Below, in pieces: positions 1 through 7,844 of a stretch of DNA of 64,000 nt. Source of the DNA: Leucobacter komagatae. Lineage in GTDB: Bacteria; Actinomycetota; Actinomycetes; Actinomycetales; Microbacteriaceae. Where the stretch lies: positions 1 to 64,000 of the forward strand of contig NZ_VFON01000002.1 of NCBI RefSeq assembly GCF_006716085.1, given 5' to 3'. A model generated the notes under the pieces. That model was not told the DNA's origin. It made no database searches and saw only the letters and a program-made list of their open reading frames with translations. The translations under genes and the position numbers were made by a program. Each line of letters opens with the position of its first letter. Positions within the stretch are counted from its first letter, which is position 1.

Positions 1-577
1 GGGCGCGAGCTGCTCGGGCTGAGCGACCGCGAGCTCGCGGCGATTCGCGGCGACCGCATTGGCATGGTCTTCCAGGAGCCGAAGACAGCGCTGAGCCCGT
101 TCCGTCGGCTCGGAACCCAAATGACGGAGGCGCTCGCGATCCACTACCACCTCGGTCGCGCTCAGCGGCGCGAGGCGGCGCTCAGGCTTGCGCGGCAGGT
201 CGGGCTCCGCGATCCTGAACGTATCGTTCGCGCCTACCCGCACGAGGTGTCGGGCGGCCAGCGGCAGCGAGCGGCGATCGCCGCGGCGATCTCGGCGTCG
301 CCTGGCCTGCTGCTCGCTGACGAACCGACGACCGCGCTCGACGTGACCGTGCAGCGCGGCATCCTCGAGCTGTTTACCGAAATCACCGACCGCGACGAGT
401 GCTCCCTCGTCTGCATCACGCACGACATCGCTGTCGTGAATCAGGTCGCCGAGCGCGTGCTCGTGTTTCGCCGACGGGCAGATCGTCGAGCAGGGCAGCG
501 TGCGAGAGATTCTCGAGCGCCCCACCCACGAGGTCACCCAGGCGCTCATCGCAGCGGCAGGAGGGGAAGCCGCATGA
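1..577 (+). pseudogene. ABC transporter ATP-binding protein, DppD/OppD-like, 5'-truncated and frameshifted
   Basis: ATPase subunit of a dipeptide/oligopeptide/nickel-type importer, energising uptake at the inner face of the membrane. The reading frame is already open at base 1, so the Walker A part lies outside the window. Visible are the Q-loop (VFQEPKTALSP), the signature SGGQRQR, Walker B (LLLADEPTTALD) and the H-loop (ITHD). An extra T in the run 466-468 breaks the frame; removing it restores the usual C-terminus (VFADGQIVEQGS, then ERPTHEVTQALI) ending at the TGA at 575-577, which overlaps the next start as ATGA. The indel is in a homopolymer and may be a sequencing error. The call is made on conserved motifs; the substrate is unknown. 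Confidence 0.8.
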
Positions 578-1494
578 ACGACCAGACGCCGGCCGCCACT
601 TGGACGGGCAGTACCCCTTGGACCGGGCAGTTAAACCTCCCGGACGCGGAGCAGCGCGCCCGCGAGGCAGGCCACCCGCTCGTCGAGCTCACTGACGTCT
701 CGAAGGAGTTTCGCACCCCGGCACGCAAGCTCTTCGAGCGCGGCCAGGTCGTACGCGCCCTCGACGGCGCCTCGCTCACGATCGAGCGCGGCTGAGAGCG
801 TCGCAATCGTCGGGGAATCAGGATCGGGCAAGACCAACACTCATCAGGCAGCTCCTCGGCCTGAGCAAGCCGACCACCGGCACCATCCGCTTCGCGGGCC
901 GCGAGGTCGACGCACGTTCTGGCGACCTGGGCTGGCTGCGCCGCCGCACCGGCCTCGTCTCCAAGACCCGTACTCGTCGTTCAACCCGCGGCGCACCATC
1001 GAACAGTCGGTCTCCGAGTCGCTCGAGGGCGCAGGGGTCGCCGGCGACCACGGCGCGATGGTGCGCGCCGTGCTGGAGCTCGTCGGCCTGCCTGCGAGCG
1101 CCGCGACCCGCTACCCCGATGCGTTTTCCGGCGGCAGCGGCAGCGCATCGCCGTCGCCCGAGCGATTGTGCACGGGACCGAGCTGCTCGTCGGCGACGAA
1201 CCGGTGAGTGCGCTCGACGTGCTCGTGCGGGCGCGCGTGCTCGGCCTCCTCGCCGAGCTGCGGGAAGAGTTCGGGCTCACCCTCGTGACGATCACGCACG
1301 ACCTCGGCATCGTGCCGCAGCTCGCTGAGCGCACGGTGGTCATGCAGGGCGGCAAGATCGTCGAGGACGGGCCGACCGCCGAGCTTCTCGAAGCCCCAAC
1401 GCACCCGTACACACGGGAGCTCGTCGCCTCGCGGCTGCGGCTCCCCGACACCACCTGGCGCGGCGAGGCCAGCGCCCCACCGAGCGAAGGATAG
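574..1494 (+). pseudogene. ABC transporter ATP-binding protein, DppF/OppF-like, four frameshifts
   Basis: Partner ATPase of the preceding gene, translationally coupled through an ATGA overlap at 574-577. The N-terminus reads MNDQTPAATW and leads to LVELTDVSKEF. Four single-base changes interrupt it: an extra T at 793, an extra A at 836/837, a missing T near 960 (VFQDPYSSFNPRRT appears when restored) and a missing C near 1134 (SGGQRQRIAVARAI when restored). The net shift is zero, so the last 108 codons from 1168 are back in the starting frame and contain Walker B (LLVGDEPVSALD) and the H-loop. After correction it is a normal-length ATPase of about 305 residues. Either a decayed gene or uncorrected read errors; the latter is favoured because all changes sit in short base runs. 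Confidence 0.75.
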
Positions 1495-1496
1495 AC

Positions 1497-1985
1497 ATGA
1501 GCATCGACACCGTGCGCACCCACCTGCTGGCGCAGGGCTGGAACGGAAGCATTCTCGAGTTCGCCGAGTCGAGCGCGACGGTCGAGCTCGCCGCGAAACA
1601 GGCCGGCACCGAGCCAGCGCGCATCGCGAAGACGCTCGCGTTTGCAAGCACGACCGACGAGCCCGGCGCAATCCTCGTCGTCGCTGCGGGCGACGCGAAG
1701 GTCAACGGCGGCATGTTCAAACGCGAGTTCCGCGCGAAGCCGAGCATGCTGAAGTTCGACGACGTTGAGCGGCTCACCGGCCACCCCGTCGGCGGCGTGT
1801 GCCCGTTTGCGAACCCCGACGAGGCACGCGTCTACCTCGACGCATCGCTCAGGCGCTTCGCGACAGTGTTCCCGGCCGCGGGCAGCGCGAACTCAGCCGT
1901 CGAGCTGACGATCGCCGAGCTTGAGGAGCTCAGCGACGCGCTCGGATGGGTCGACGTCTGCACCGGCTGGCACGACGAGGAGTAA
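1497..1985 (+). CDS. YbaK/EbsC-family aminoacyl-tRNA deacylase
   Basis: A 162-residue single-domain protein of the YbaK/ProX family, cytosolic proteins that hydrolyse misacylated tRNAs such as Cys-tRNA(Pro) or Ala-tRNA(Pro). Diagnostic parts are KTLAFASTTDEPGAILVVAAGD, the conserved lysine in GDAKVNGGMFKREF, and GHPVGGVCPF near residue 100. The ATG follows the upstream ATPase stop by two bases, so it may be cotranscribed with it. Length is usual for the family. The stop lies four bases before a 22-bp direct repeat that bounds the following islet. Which mischarged tRNA it edits cannot be told from sequence. Confidence 0.85.
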   Translation: MSIDTVRTHLLAQGWNGSILEFAESSATVELAAKQAGTEPARIAKTLAFASTTDEPGAILVVAAGDAKVNGGMFKREFRAKPSMLKFDDVERLTGHPVGGVCPFANPDEARVYLDASLRRFATVFPAAGSANSAVELTIAELEELSDALGWVDVCTGWHDEE

Positions 1986-1989
1986 CCGG

Positions 1990-2011
1990 GCTAGACGGTG
2001 AGGCCTCGGAG
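1990..2011. repeat. 22-bp direct repeat, left copy (putative attL-like site)
   Basis: Perfect copy of the sequence at 3356-3377, beginning gctagacggtg and ending cctcggag; the flanking bases on both sides differ. The right copy is the last seven codons plus stop of rsrA, so this copy duplicates a gene end. Target-end duplication is typical of site-specific integration, but no integrase is visible. Confidence 0.85.
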
Positions 2012-2168
2012 GCTAATGCGGCCCCGGGGCCGGTGCGTTTGATGGGTGCGTGCGTGTGTCTCTTTGAACACTCACACGTTGGACCCCGCGCCACAGGTCA
2101 GACCGCTTTCGACAACACAATTCACGTCAACTGTTGCAAACATGATTGCCCCCTGAAATGATGTGCGT

Positions 2169-2547
2169 ATGGTTCAGTTCAGTCCCGAGGCTGCCGACGG
2201 CCTCGTGAAAGCCGCTGAGCGCGCCGCGTCCACGCTCCGCGTTCAGGGTTGGTCTCGATCCCAGCTCGCCTCGCACGCGTGCGAGGGCTTTTCCGGCCGT
2301 CACGCACGCCCTTCCACTGAACTCTGCACCGTTGAAGCGGCGATCCCCGGCGTGGGAACAGTGGTCGGAGGTTTGATCGGCGGATTTGCCGGGACTACCG
2401 CCGGGCCAATGGCTGGGTGATCAGATCAAGGACGTTGCCGGAAAGGCGACCCAAGGCGTCGCTGACGCTGCAACTAAGATCGGTGCGGGTATAGCCGTTG
2501 GCCCGCAATCGGCCGGTATATTCTTCGGAGGGTTGTTCGGTACCTGA
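2169..2547 (+). pseudogene. Small glycine-rich islet protein, frameshifted; possibly secreted-effector-like
   Basis: Not confidently recognised. The start is read as the ATG at 2169 (MVQFSPEAADGL); a GTG at 2163 is in frame. Residues 1-60 are an Ala-rich predicted helix containing one QGW and two cysteines, loosely reminiscent of N-termini of actinobacterial type VII-exported proteins. It then runs into a glycine-zipper-like stretch (IPGVGTVVGGLIGGFAGT). An extra C at 2406/2407 gives a stop at 2418-2420; removing it continues as GQWLGDQIKDVAGKATQG and ends at TGA 2545-2547, overlapping the next gene as TGATG. That coupling supports the corrected frame. The glycine-rich part could insert in membranes. 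Effector or bacteriocin-like function is a guess. Confidence 0.45.
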
Positions 2548-2975
2548 TGATCCTGTGGACTCTATTCGGCGGGCTTCTCTCGCTCGCGGCGCTTGGCTTC
2601 TGGGTGAGATGGTTACTCACTCCATCTTCTTCAACCTGGCACCAAGGGTACTTGCGTTCTACGCTGATGTACGGGGTGCCTGGTTTCCTTATGGGACTCT
2701 CGGTGATCTTGTTGATGCGCTTCGCCGAGAATGTGGGAGTCCCAAATCCACTAGTCACTCGCGTCGCCGCGCTCCCCGTTCTCGCATGCCTCGCACTTGG
2801 CGCACTCGTACTCCTGGTCTACGCGGGCGTCCCGGCTCCGCCATTCTGCGTTCCGAAGTGGATTCGCGCGCACGACCAGGAGCGACGCGGGCGACGCCGC
2901 GCGCGCAAGCGGCAAAAGGCCCGGAGGCGAGGCGTAGCGCGAGGTACGGGAGACGTGCGTCCGAAGGGAGACTGA
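2547..2975 (+). CDS. Small membrane protein of the islet, function unknown
   Basis: 142 residues, not recognised. Three hydrophobic segments are visible at about residues 3-24, 41-60 and 73-93, followed by a strongly basic tail of about 45 residues rich in Arg and Lys (RRGRRRARKRQKARRRG) that should face the cytoplasm. The ATG overlaps the stop of the preceding gene and its own stop overlaps the next start (TGATG both times), so the three islet genes are probably one translationally coupled unit. An immunity or accessory role for a neighbouring secreted protein is possible, but there is no direct evidence. Confidence 0.5.
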   Translation: MILWTLFGGLLSLAALGFWVRWLLTPSSSTWHQGYLRSTLMYGVPGFLMGLSVILLMRFAENVGVPNPLVTRVAALPVLACLALGALVLLVYAGVPAPPFCVPKWIRAHDQERRGRRRARKRQKARRRGVARGTGDVRPKGD

Positions 2976-3367
2976 TGCCGAACAGCGCTACGCATAGTTT
3001 GGGCGGCGACGAGGTCTTCGTCAGGGAAGCGGAATTCCCATGGGAGCTCCGGCTTGCCCCCGGCTGGACGGCTGATGTCTCCGGAGCCAGGGAAGGCAGG
3101 AACTGCGCGAGCACAACCCTAGCGTGGCTAGACACGCCATCCGGAGTGATCGTCCCGTTCCAACAGGGCGGCGTCTTCACGCGGCAACAGTTCGCGCTAA
3201 CCCTGATGCCATCCTGGCTCGTCTGGAAGAACATTCTTGACGTCCTCCCAACCAGTGAGGATGTGGAGTTGTGGAACGAGCTCGCCGCCGCGACAGCGTC
3301 CGAACGAGTGAGGTTCGGGACCCGACCACCCCCGAGGATGGCCTGGCCCGGTAAAGCTAGACGGTGA
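2975..3367 (+). CDS. Islet protein of unknown function, soluble
   Basis: 130 residues beginning MPNSATHSLGGDEVFV. It has no hydrophobic segment, many Trp residues (WELRLAPGW, SWLVWKNILD) and a basic end ([14 protein letters not shown]). Its start overlaps the stop of the preceding membrane protein gene. The final codons and the stop (3365-3367) fall inside the right-hand 22-bp repeat, so they came from the recombination site rather than the cargo, and the gene overlaps the convergent rsrA 3' end by 11 bases. Family not recognised. Confidence 0.45.
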   Translation: MPNSATHSLGGDEVFVREAEFPWELRLAPGWTADVSGAREGRNCASTTLAWLDTPSGVIVPFQQGGVFTRQQFALTLMPSWLVWKNILDVLPTSEDVELWNELAAATASERVRFGTRPPPRMAWPGKARR

Positions 3368-3377
3368 GGCCTCGGAG
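3356..3377. repeat. 22-bp direct repeat, right copy (3' end of rsrA)
   Basis: Second copy of the repeat at 1990-2011, perfect over 22 bases. On the minus strand it encodes the last residues of RsrA (LRGLTV and stop) and on the plus strand the last codons of the islet's third gene. Confidence 0.85.
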
Positions 3378-3596
3378 AATCGCGTCTCGCAGGTCTGCTG
3401 GCGCAGCGCCGTCGCGTTCTTCTTCGCAGGCACGGCGTACGGCTGAGGTGAGGCGCGCGCAGACGCTCTGCTCGTTCTGGCAGTCGGCACAGTGCTCGAG
3501 GTGCTCCCGGATCGGGGCCGATTCCTCAGCGCACAGCTCACCGCGCAGCAACTCATAAATGTTGGCTTTGGCTTTGTCGCATCCGCAGTCGCTCAT
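3357..3596 (-). CDS. rsrA: Zinc-containing anti-sigma factor RsrA-like
   Basis: 79-residue ZAS-family anti-sigma factor that should hold the adjacent sigma factor inactive in the cytoplasm and release it on thiol oxidation. The redox motif H-x3-C-x2-C is visible as HLEHCADC around residues 32-39, with further cysteines at the N-terminus (DCGCDK) and at [11 protein letters not shown]. Its start overlaps the sigR stop by four bases (ATGA), the usual sigR-rsrA arrangement giving coupled, stoichiometric synthesis. The last seven codons are duplicated 1.37 kb away at 1990-2011, so the 3' end may be a recombination target. Length is slightly below the roughly 100 residues of Streptomyces RsrA. Confidence 0.88.
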   Translation of the reverse strand: MSDCGCDKAKANIYELLRGELCAEESAPIREHLEHCADCQNEQSVCARLTSAVRRACEEERDGAAPADLRDAILRGLTV

Positions 3597-4228
3597 CGCG
3601 CGGCTCCCTTCGTTGTCGGTGTTTTGGTCGCCTGTTCGGCTCTGTCTAGTCCAACGCCCTGCTCGCGCGCGTATTCCCCAAGCACCTGCCTGAGCTTCGC
3701 CCGTCCACGGTGGAGGCGACTCATGACGGTGCCGATCGGCACCTCCTGAATGTCTGCGATCTCCTGGTAGCTGAAGCCCTCAACGTCGGCGAGGTAGACG
3801 GCCATCCGGAAATCTTCGGCCAGGTCATTCAGCGCGCTCGTCACGACCGAATCGGGCGTGCGATCGATCGCTTCAGCCTCCGCCGACTGCGATGCCATCG
3901 CGGTCGTCGACTCGGCGCCTCCCAGCTGCCAGTCCTCAAGCTCCTCGACCGCCCCCAGGAAGGGCTGGCGCTGCTTCTTGCGGTATGTGTTGATGTAGCT
4001 GTTCGTCATGATACGGTACAGCCAGGCCTTCAGGTTCGTGCCCTCTTGGAACGAGGCAAACGCCTGGTAGGCCTTCAGAAAGGTCTCCTGCACGAGATCC
4101 TGCGCATCCTGCGGGTTGCGTGTCATCTTCATCGCGGCGCCAAACAGCTGGTCAAGCAGCGGCAACGCCTCGTCGGCGAAGCGGGCCTTGAGGGTCGCGG
4201 ACTCGTCGTCCTGTTCGTGGCTCTTCAC
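3593..4228 (-). CDS. sigR: ECF RNA polymerase sigma factor, SigR/SigH type
   Basis: 211-residue group-4 sigma factor directing RNA polymerase to thiol- and heat-stress promoters in actinobacteria. Region 2 is clear ([17 protein letters not shown], then [20 protein letters not shown]) and region 4 follows a short acidic linker ([23 protein letters not shown], then [17 protein letters not shown]). The long C-terminal tail is variable in the family. Cotranscribed with rsrA, whose start overlaps its stop. Divergent from aroA. I looked for a GGAAT-N18-GTT autoregulatory promoter upstream and did not find a convincing one. Confidence 0.93.
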   Translation of the reverse strand: MKSHEQDDESATLKARFADEALPLLDQLFGAAMKMTRNPQDAQDLVQETFLKAYQAFASFQEGTNLKAWLYRIMTNSYINTYRKKQRQPFLGAVEELEDWQLGGAESTTAMASQSAEAEAIDRTPDSVVTSALNDLAEDFRMAVYLADVEGFSYQEIADIQEVPIGTVMSRLHRGRAKLRQVLGEYAREQGVGLDRAEQATKTPTTKGAAR

Positions 4229-4316
4229 TCTTCGATCCTAACCACCCCTCGCTATGAATCCCGTCATCTGGCGACTTCCCTACGCTCTCGGTGCGAAGCC
4301 CGGTAAGCTCAGACTG

Positions 4317-5846
4317 ATGCTGGCAGCAAAATTGAACCGCGGAAACGAAGACGACGGCAAGAGCTCGGGCGATATTCCCGACGACGTCGTCGAAGCTTGG
4401 GCTGCCCCGGCAGCCGACACTGACTCCGCGGGTGACCGCGCCGCGCTCAACGCGTACGTGCCGCTCCCCGGCTCGAAGTCATTGACGGGGCGCGAGCTGA
4501 TCCTCTCCGCGCTCGCGGATGAGCCCGGCACGCTCCGCGTTCCGCTGCACTCGCGCGACACCGACCTCATGGTTGAGGCGCTGCGCCTCCTCGGCACGTC
4601 GATCGACCCATTGCCGGGCAAGAACCCCTACGGCCCCGACCTCCGGGTCACCCCCGCCGCCGAGCTCACGGGCTCCACGAGCATCGATTGCGGTCTCGCT
4701 GGCACCGTGATGCGTTCGTGCCGGCGGTCGCGGCGCTCGCCCTCGGGCCGGTCTCGTTCGATGGTGACCCCTACGCCCGCAAGCGCCCCCATGCGCCCGG
4801 TGCTCGACGCGCTGCGAGCGCTCGGCGCTGACATCTCAGACGATGGCCGGGGCGCGCTGCCCTTCACCGTGCACGGCGGTGGCGGGCTTCGCGGTGGTCG
4901 CGTCGAGGTCGACGCTTCGCTGTCGAGCCAGTTCGTGTCAGCGCTGCTGCTCTCGGCCCCCCGCTTTGAGCAGGGCGTGCACGTCGTCCACACCGGCGAG
5001 CGGCTGCCGAGCGTGCCGCACATCGAGATGACGCTTGAGGCGCTGCGTGCCCGCGGCGTCGAGGCTGACTCCCCCGCGACCGGTGAGTGGCGAGTGAAGC
5101 CCGGCCCGATCGGTGCTCGCGACATCACGATTGAGCCCGACCTCTCGAACGCCGCCCCGTTCCTCGCGGCGGCGCTCGCGGTCGGGGGAACCGTGACCAT
5201 CCCGCACTGGCCAGCCGAGACGACGCAGGTGGGCGACAAACTGCGCGACCTTCTCCCCGAGTTCGGCGGTATCGCCGTGCTCGAACACGGCGCGCTCACG
5301 GTCACGGGAACGGGCGCGCTCCGCGGCGTGAACATCCACATGCCCGACGCCGGCGAACTCTCGCCCACCCTCGTCGGCCTCGCGGCGCTCGCGGCGCTGC
5401 CCCGCCCCGATGGCTCGCCTGGCGAGCCGAGCACGATCACCGGCATCGGCCACACTCGCCACCACGAGACCGACCGCATCGCTGCGCTCGTCGCGGAGAT
5501 CAACGGGCTCGGCGGCCGAGCTGAGGAGCTCGAGGACGGCATCGCGATCCACCCCGCGGAGCTGCACGGCGGGCCGTGGCGCGCGTACGCTGACCATCGC
5601 ATTGCGACGACGGGAGCGCTCATCGGCCTCCTCGTCCCCGGGGTGCTGATCGACGACATCGCATCGACGTCGAAGACCCTCCCCGAGTTCCCTGAGCTCT
5701 GGCACGGCTTGCTCGGCGCTGACAGCGACACCGACCGCGACCCGCTCGGCTTCGGGCTCGACATCGCCGCCGAGGGCGCCGTTTCGGGCGCCCAGATCGC
5801 CGGCGGCCTCGGGCGCATCGCGCGCGGCTTCCTCGAAGGGATCTGA
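4317..5846 (+). CDS. aroA: 3-phosphoshikimate 1-carboxyvinyltransferase (EPSP synthase), internal double frameshift
   Basis: Sixth step of the shikimate pathway: transfers enolpyruvate from PEP to shikimate-3-phosphate. Conserved parts are LPGSKSLTGRELILSALAD near the N-terminus, SLSSQFVSALLLSAP, and YADHRIATTGALIGLL near the C-terminus. Between 4716 and 4790 the frame is wrong: a missing T after 4716 and an extra C in 4785-4790 convert an expected RFVPAVAALALGPVSFDGD segment into an Arg/Ser-rich stretch of about 24 residues, then the frame returns at RPMRPVLDAL. The shifted segment would destroy the active-site region, so in a living strain a read error is likely. The ATG at 4317 is chosen over 4254, which would add a non-conserved 21-residue leader. 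Confidence 0.9.
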   Translation: MLAAKLNRGNEDDGKSSGDIPDDVVEAWAAPAADTDSAGDRAALNAYVPLPGSKSLTGRELILSALADEPGTLRVPLHSRDTDLMVEALRLLGTSIDPLPGKNPYGPDLRVTPAAELTGSTSIDCGLAGTVMRSCRRSRRSPSGRSRSMVTPTPASAPMRPVLDALRALGADISDDGRGALPFTVHGGGGLRGGRVEVDASLSSQFVSALLLSAPRFEQGVHVVHTGERLPSVPHIEMTLEALRARGVEADSPATGEWRVKPGPIGARDITIEPDLSNAAPFLAAALAVGGTVTIPHWPAETTQVGDKLRDLLPEFGGIAVLEHGALTVTGTGALRGVNIHMPDAGELSPTLVGLAALAALPRPDGSPGEPSTITGIGHTRHHETDRIAALVAEINGLGGRAEELEDGIAIHPAELHGGPWRAYADHRIATTGALIGLLVPGVLIDDIASTSKTLPEFPELWHGLLGADSDTDRDPLGFGLDIAAEGAVSGAQIAGGLGRIARGFLEGI

Positions 5847-5850
5847 CCGC

Positions 5851-6942
5851 GTGAGCTGGTTCAACGTCGACGACGATGACGACGCCCCCTACGGCGAGTA
5901 CGCGGACCACGAGGTGCGGGCGCGCCCAAACCCGAAGGCCAACCGGCCCCGGACGAAGCGCCGTCCCGAGCACTCCGACGCCGTCATCGGCATGGTGACC
6001 GCGGTCGACCGCGGCCGCTACACCGCGCTCGTGCCCGCGACCCCGGCGGTAAAGGGCGGGCCGAAGGCGCTCCCCGAACGCGTCGTCGTCGCCGCGCGCG
6101 CCCGCGAGCTGCGGAAAACGGCGATCGTCATCGGCGACCGGGTGCAGCTCGTCGGCGACGTGTCAGGGACGGAGGGGTCGCTTGCGCGCATCGTCTCGGT
6201 TGAGGATCGCGCGACGGTGCTTCGGCGCAGCGCCGACGACAGCGACCGCGTCGAGCGCATCATGGTCGCCAACGCCGAGCAGATGCTCATCGTTGTCGCC
6301 GCCGCGAACCCCGAGCCGCGCGTACGTCTCGTCGACAGGTACCTCGTCGCGGCGTACGACGCCGGGATCCAGCCCCTCATCTGCCTGACCAAGATCGACC
6401 TCGCAGACCCAGAACCGTTCCTCGAGAACTTCGCCGCGCTCGAGGTCCCGGTCTTTCGTTCGGCCCCCGGCGCGTGGGAGGACGACTCGACGGAGGGCGT
6501 GCTCTCGCAGATCCGGGAGACGCTTGCCGGCAAGACCACGGTGTTTGTCGGCCACTCTGGCGTCGGAAAGTCGACGCTCATCAACGCGCTCGTCCCGGAG
6601 GCCGACCGCGCGACGGGCCACGTGAACGAGGTCACGGGCCGCGGCCGCCACACCTCATCCTCGTCCGTCGCACTCAGCGCGCCTACCCCGGGGGCCGCCG
6701 GGGGCGACACCGGCTGGGTCATCGATACCCCCGGCGTGCGCTCCTTTGGGCTGGGCCATGTGACAAGCGATGGCATTCTGCGCGGGTTCACCGACCTGAT
6801 CCCACTCCTCGACGCTTGCCCGCGCGGCTGCACTCACACCGACGAGGCGCCGGACTGCGAGCTCGACCTCGCGATCGCTGACGGCCGACTCGACGCACTC
6901 GGCGCGAGGCGGGTCGAGTCGCTCCGCCGCCTACTGAAGTAG
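5851..6942 (+). CDS. rsgA: Ribosome small-subunit-dependent GTPase RsgA
   Basis: 363-residue circularly permuted GTPase that helps 30S subunit maturation. The GTP-binding motifs occur in the permuted order: G4 (LTKIDLADP) precedes G1 (GHSGVGKSTLINAL) and G3 (DTPGVRSFGL). An N-terminal OB-like region precedes them and a zinc knuckle lies near the C-terminus (ACPRGCTHTDEAPDCEL). The start is a GTG four bases after the aroA stop, so the two genes are probably an operon, a common actinobacterial order. The N-terminus is rich in Asp and then in basic residues. Confidence 0.94.
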   Translation: MSWFNVDDDDDAPYGEYADHEVRARPNPKANRPRTKRRPEHSDAVIGMVTAVDRGRYTALVPATPAVKGGPKALPERVVVAARARELRKTAIVIGDRVQLVGDVSGTEGSLARIVSVEDRATVLRRSADDSDRVERIMVANAEQMLIVVAAANPEPRVRLVDRYLVAAYDAGIQPLICLTKIDLADPEPFLENFAALEVPVFRSAPGAWEDDSTEGVLSQIRETLAGKTTVFVGHSGVGKSTLINALVPEADRATGHVNEVTGRGRHTSSSSVALSAPTPGAAGGDTGWVIDTPGVRSFGLGHVTSDGILRGFTDLIPLLDACPRGCTHTDEAPDCELDLAIADGRLDALGARRVESLRRLLK

Positions 6943-6977
6943 CCCGGGTTCTCACGCGCTCCGCGTAAACTGGGGCC

Positions 6978-7802
6978 ATGACTGACGAGCAGCCTCAGCA
7001 GCCCCCGACCCCGCGCTACGCGCCGCCGCATGCCCAGGCGCCTGGGCATGCGCCCGCTGCGCCGGGCTATCCCCCGCAGGTCGTGCCTAAGCCGTTGCCC
7101 GACCTCGCTCGGGGCTACCAGTCGCTCGTGGCGTTCACGCAGCCGCTCTTGAGCGTCGTGTTCCCAGTACTCGGGCTATTCCTGCTCGGGGTCTACGGCC
7201 TGGGACTCGGCGCATGGGCCGGCCTCGCGGGCCCATCACTCATGCTCGCGTTCATCGGCTGGCTCTGCATCGTCGGCGGCGTCGTCACCAGCGGCGTTAT
7301 CGTCCGCCGGATGGTCAAGGACTTCGTTCGTTCCGGTAGTTACTTCAGCGCCCTGCTGTGGCTCGGGATCATCGTGCCGAGCTTTGGCCTGATCCTCATC
7401 CTCATCTCCCCGCTCGCGAGCCCGTACGCGATCACCTCGGGTTCGCTCAACGGGTTTCCGATGCTCGGACTCTTCGTCGTCTGTGTCATCCTCACGCCGC
7501 TCGTCGGCCTCACGCAGGCGATGAGCGTGCGCCGCGTGGAGCGGGGGTTCGGGGCCGCCGGAGTGTCTGCGCTCTGGGCGTTCCAGCAGGGCAACCTCTC
7601 GCGCGAGCACCAGTACCTCGCGCAGTTCGCGGTGCCGCAGCAGTTCGCGGTGCCGCAGCAGTTCGCGCAGCCGCAGCAGTTCGCGCAGCCGTCGCCATAC
7701 GGGCAGCAGCCGCCATACGGGCAGCAGCCGCCACACGGGCAGCAGGCGCCGTACGGCCAGCAGCCGCCTGCCAGCGACTCCGGGCAGCCGGGTCTCAGGT
7801 AG
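6978..7802 (+). CDS. Membrane protein with Pro/Gln/Tyr-rich repeat tail
   Basis: 274 residues. A proline-rich N-terminus (QPQQPPTPRYAPPHAQAP) is followed by four hydrophobic segments at about residues 57-80, 87-110, 129-152 and 160-180, then a C-terminal low-complexity tail of near-perfect tandem repeats (PQQFA about four times, PYGQQP about four times). Similar Pro/Gln/Tyr tails occur on actinobacterial envelope proteins, but the family is not recognised. Its ATG is 35 bases after rsgA. The tail repeat DNA at about 7620-7775 is prone to copy-number change. Confidence 0.7.
   Translation: MTDEQPQQPPTPRYAPPHAQAPGHAPAAPGYPPQVVPKPLPDLARGYQSLVAFTQPLLSVVFPVLGLFLLGVYGLGLGAWAGLAGPSLMLAFIGWLCIVGGVVTSGVIVRRMVKDFVRSGSYFSALLWLGIIVPSFGLILILISPLASPYAITSGSLNGFPMLGLFVVCVILTPLVGLTQAMSVRRVERGFGAAGVSALWAFQQGNLSREHQYLAQFAVPQQFAVPQQFAQPQQFAQPSPYGQQPPYGQQPPHGQQAPYGQQPPASDSGQPGLR
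7620..7775 (+). repeat. In-frame coding repeats: 15-bp cagttcgcggtgccg-type and 18-bp ccatacgggcagcag-type units
   Basis: Direct repeats inside the membrane protein gene: four units encoding QFA(V/Q)PQ, then four units encoding PYGQQP or its variants (PHGQQA). The units keep the reading frame, so length variation would change the tail without breaking the gene. Confidence 0.8.
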
Positions 7803-7844
7803 AGCCCGTGCCCCTTGTCCCTGGTCGCCGCTAGGCTGGGGTGC

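Larger units (their letters stand above)
1990..3377. mobile_element. Small three-gene islet bounded by 22-bp direct repeats
   Basis: A 1.39-kb segment between two perfect 22-bp repeats, lying between the YbaK-like gene and rsrA. It contains three short plus-strand genes chained by TGATG overlaps (2169-2547, 2547-2975, 2975-3367), none resembling housekeeping genes. By eye its base composition is less GC-rich than the surroundings, particularly 2050-2170 and 2480-2740. The stop of the last gene lies inside the right repeat. The arrangement looks like an acquired module whose insertion regenerated the rsrA 3' end. No recombinase or transposase is encoded, so it would have to have been moved in trans, or the repeat arose by an illegitimate duplication. 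Confidence 0.45.

Noticed and set aside
2012-3355. Insertion sequence or prophage remnant
   Set aside because: No transposase, integrase, terminal inverted repeats or phage genes found; only direct repeats and small unknown genes.
4714-4790. Programmed ribosomal frameshifting in aroA
   Set aside because: Two opposite indels with no slippery heptamer or stimulatory structure evident, in a region with several other indels; error or mutation is simpler.
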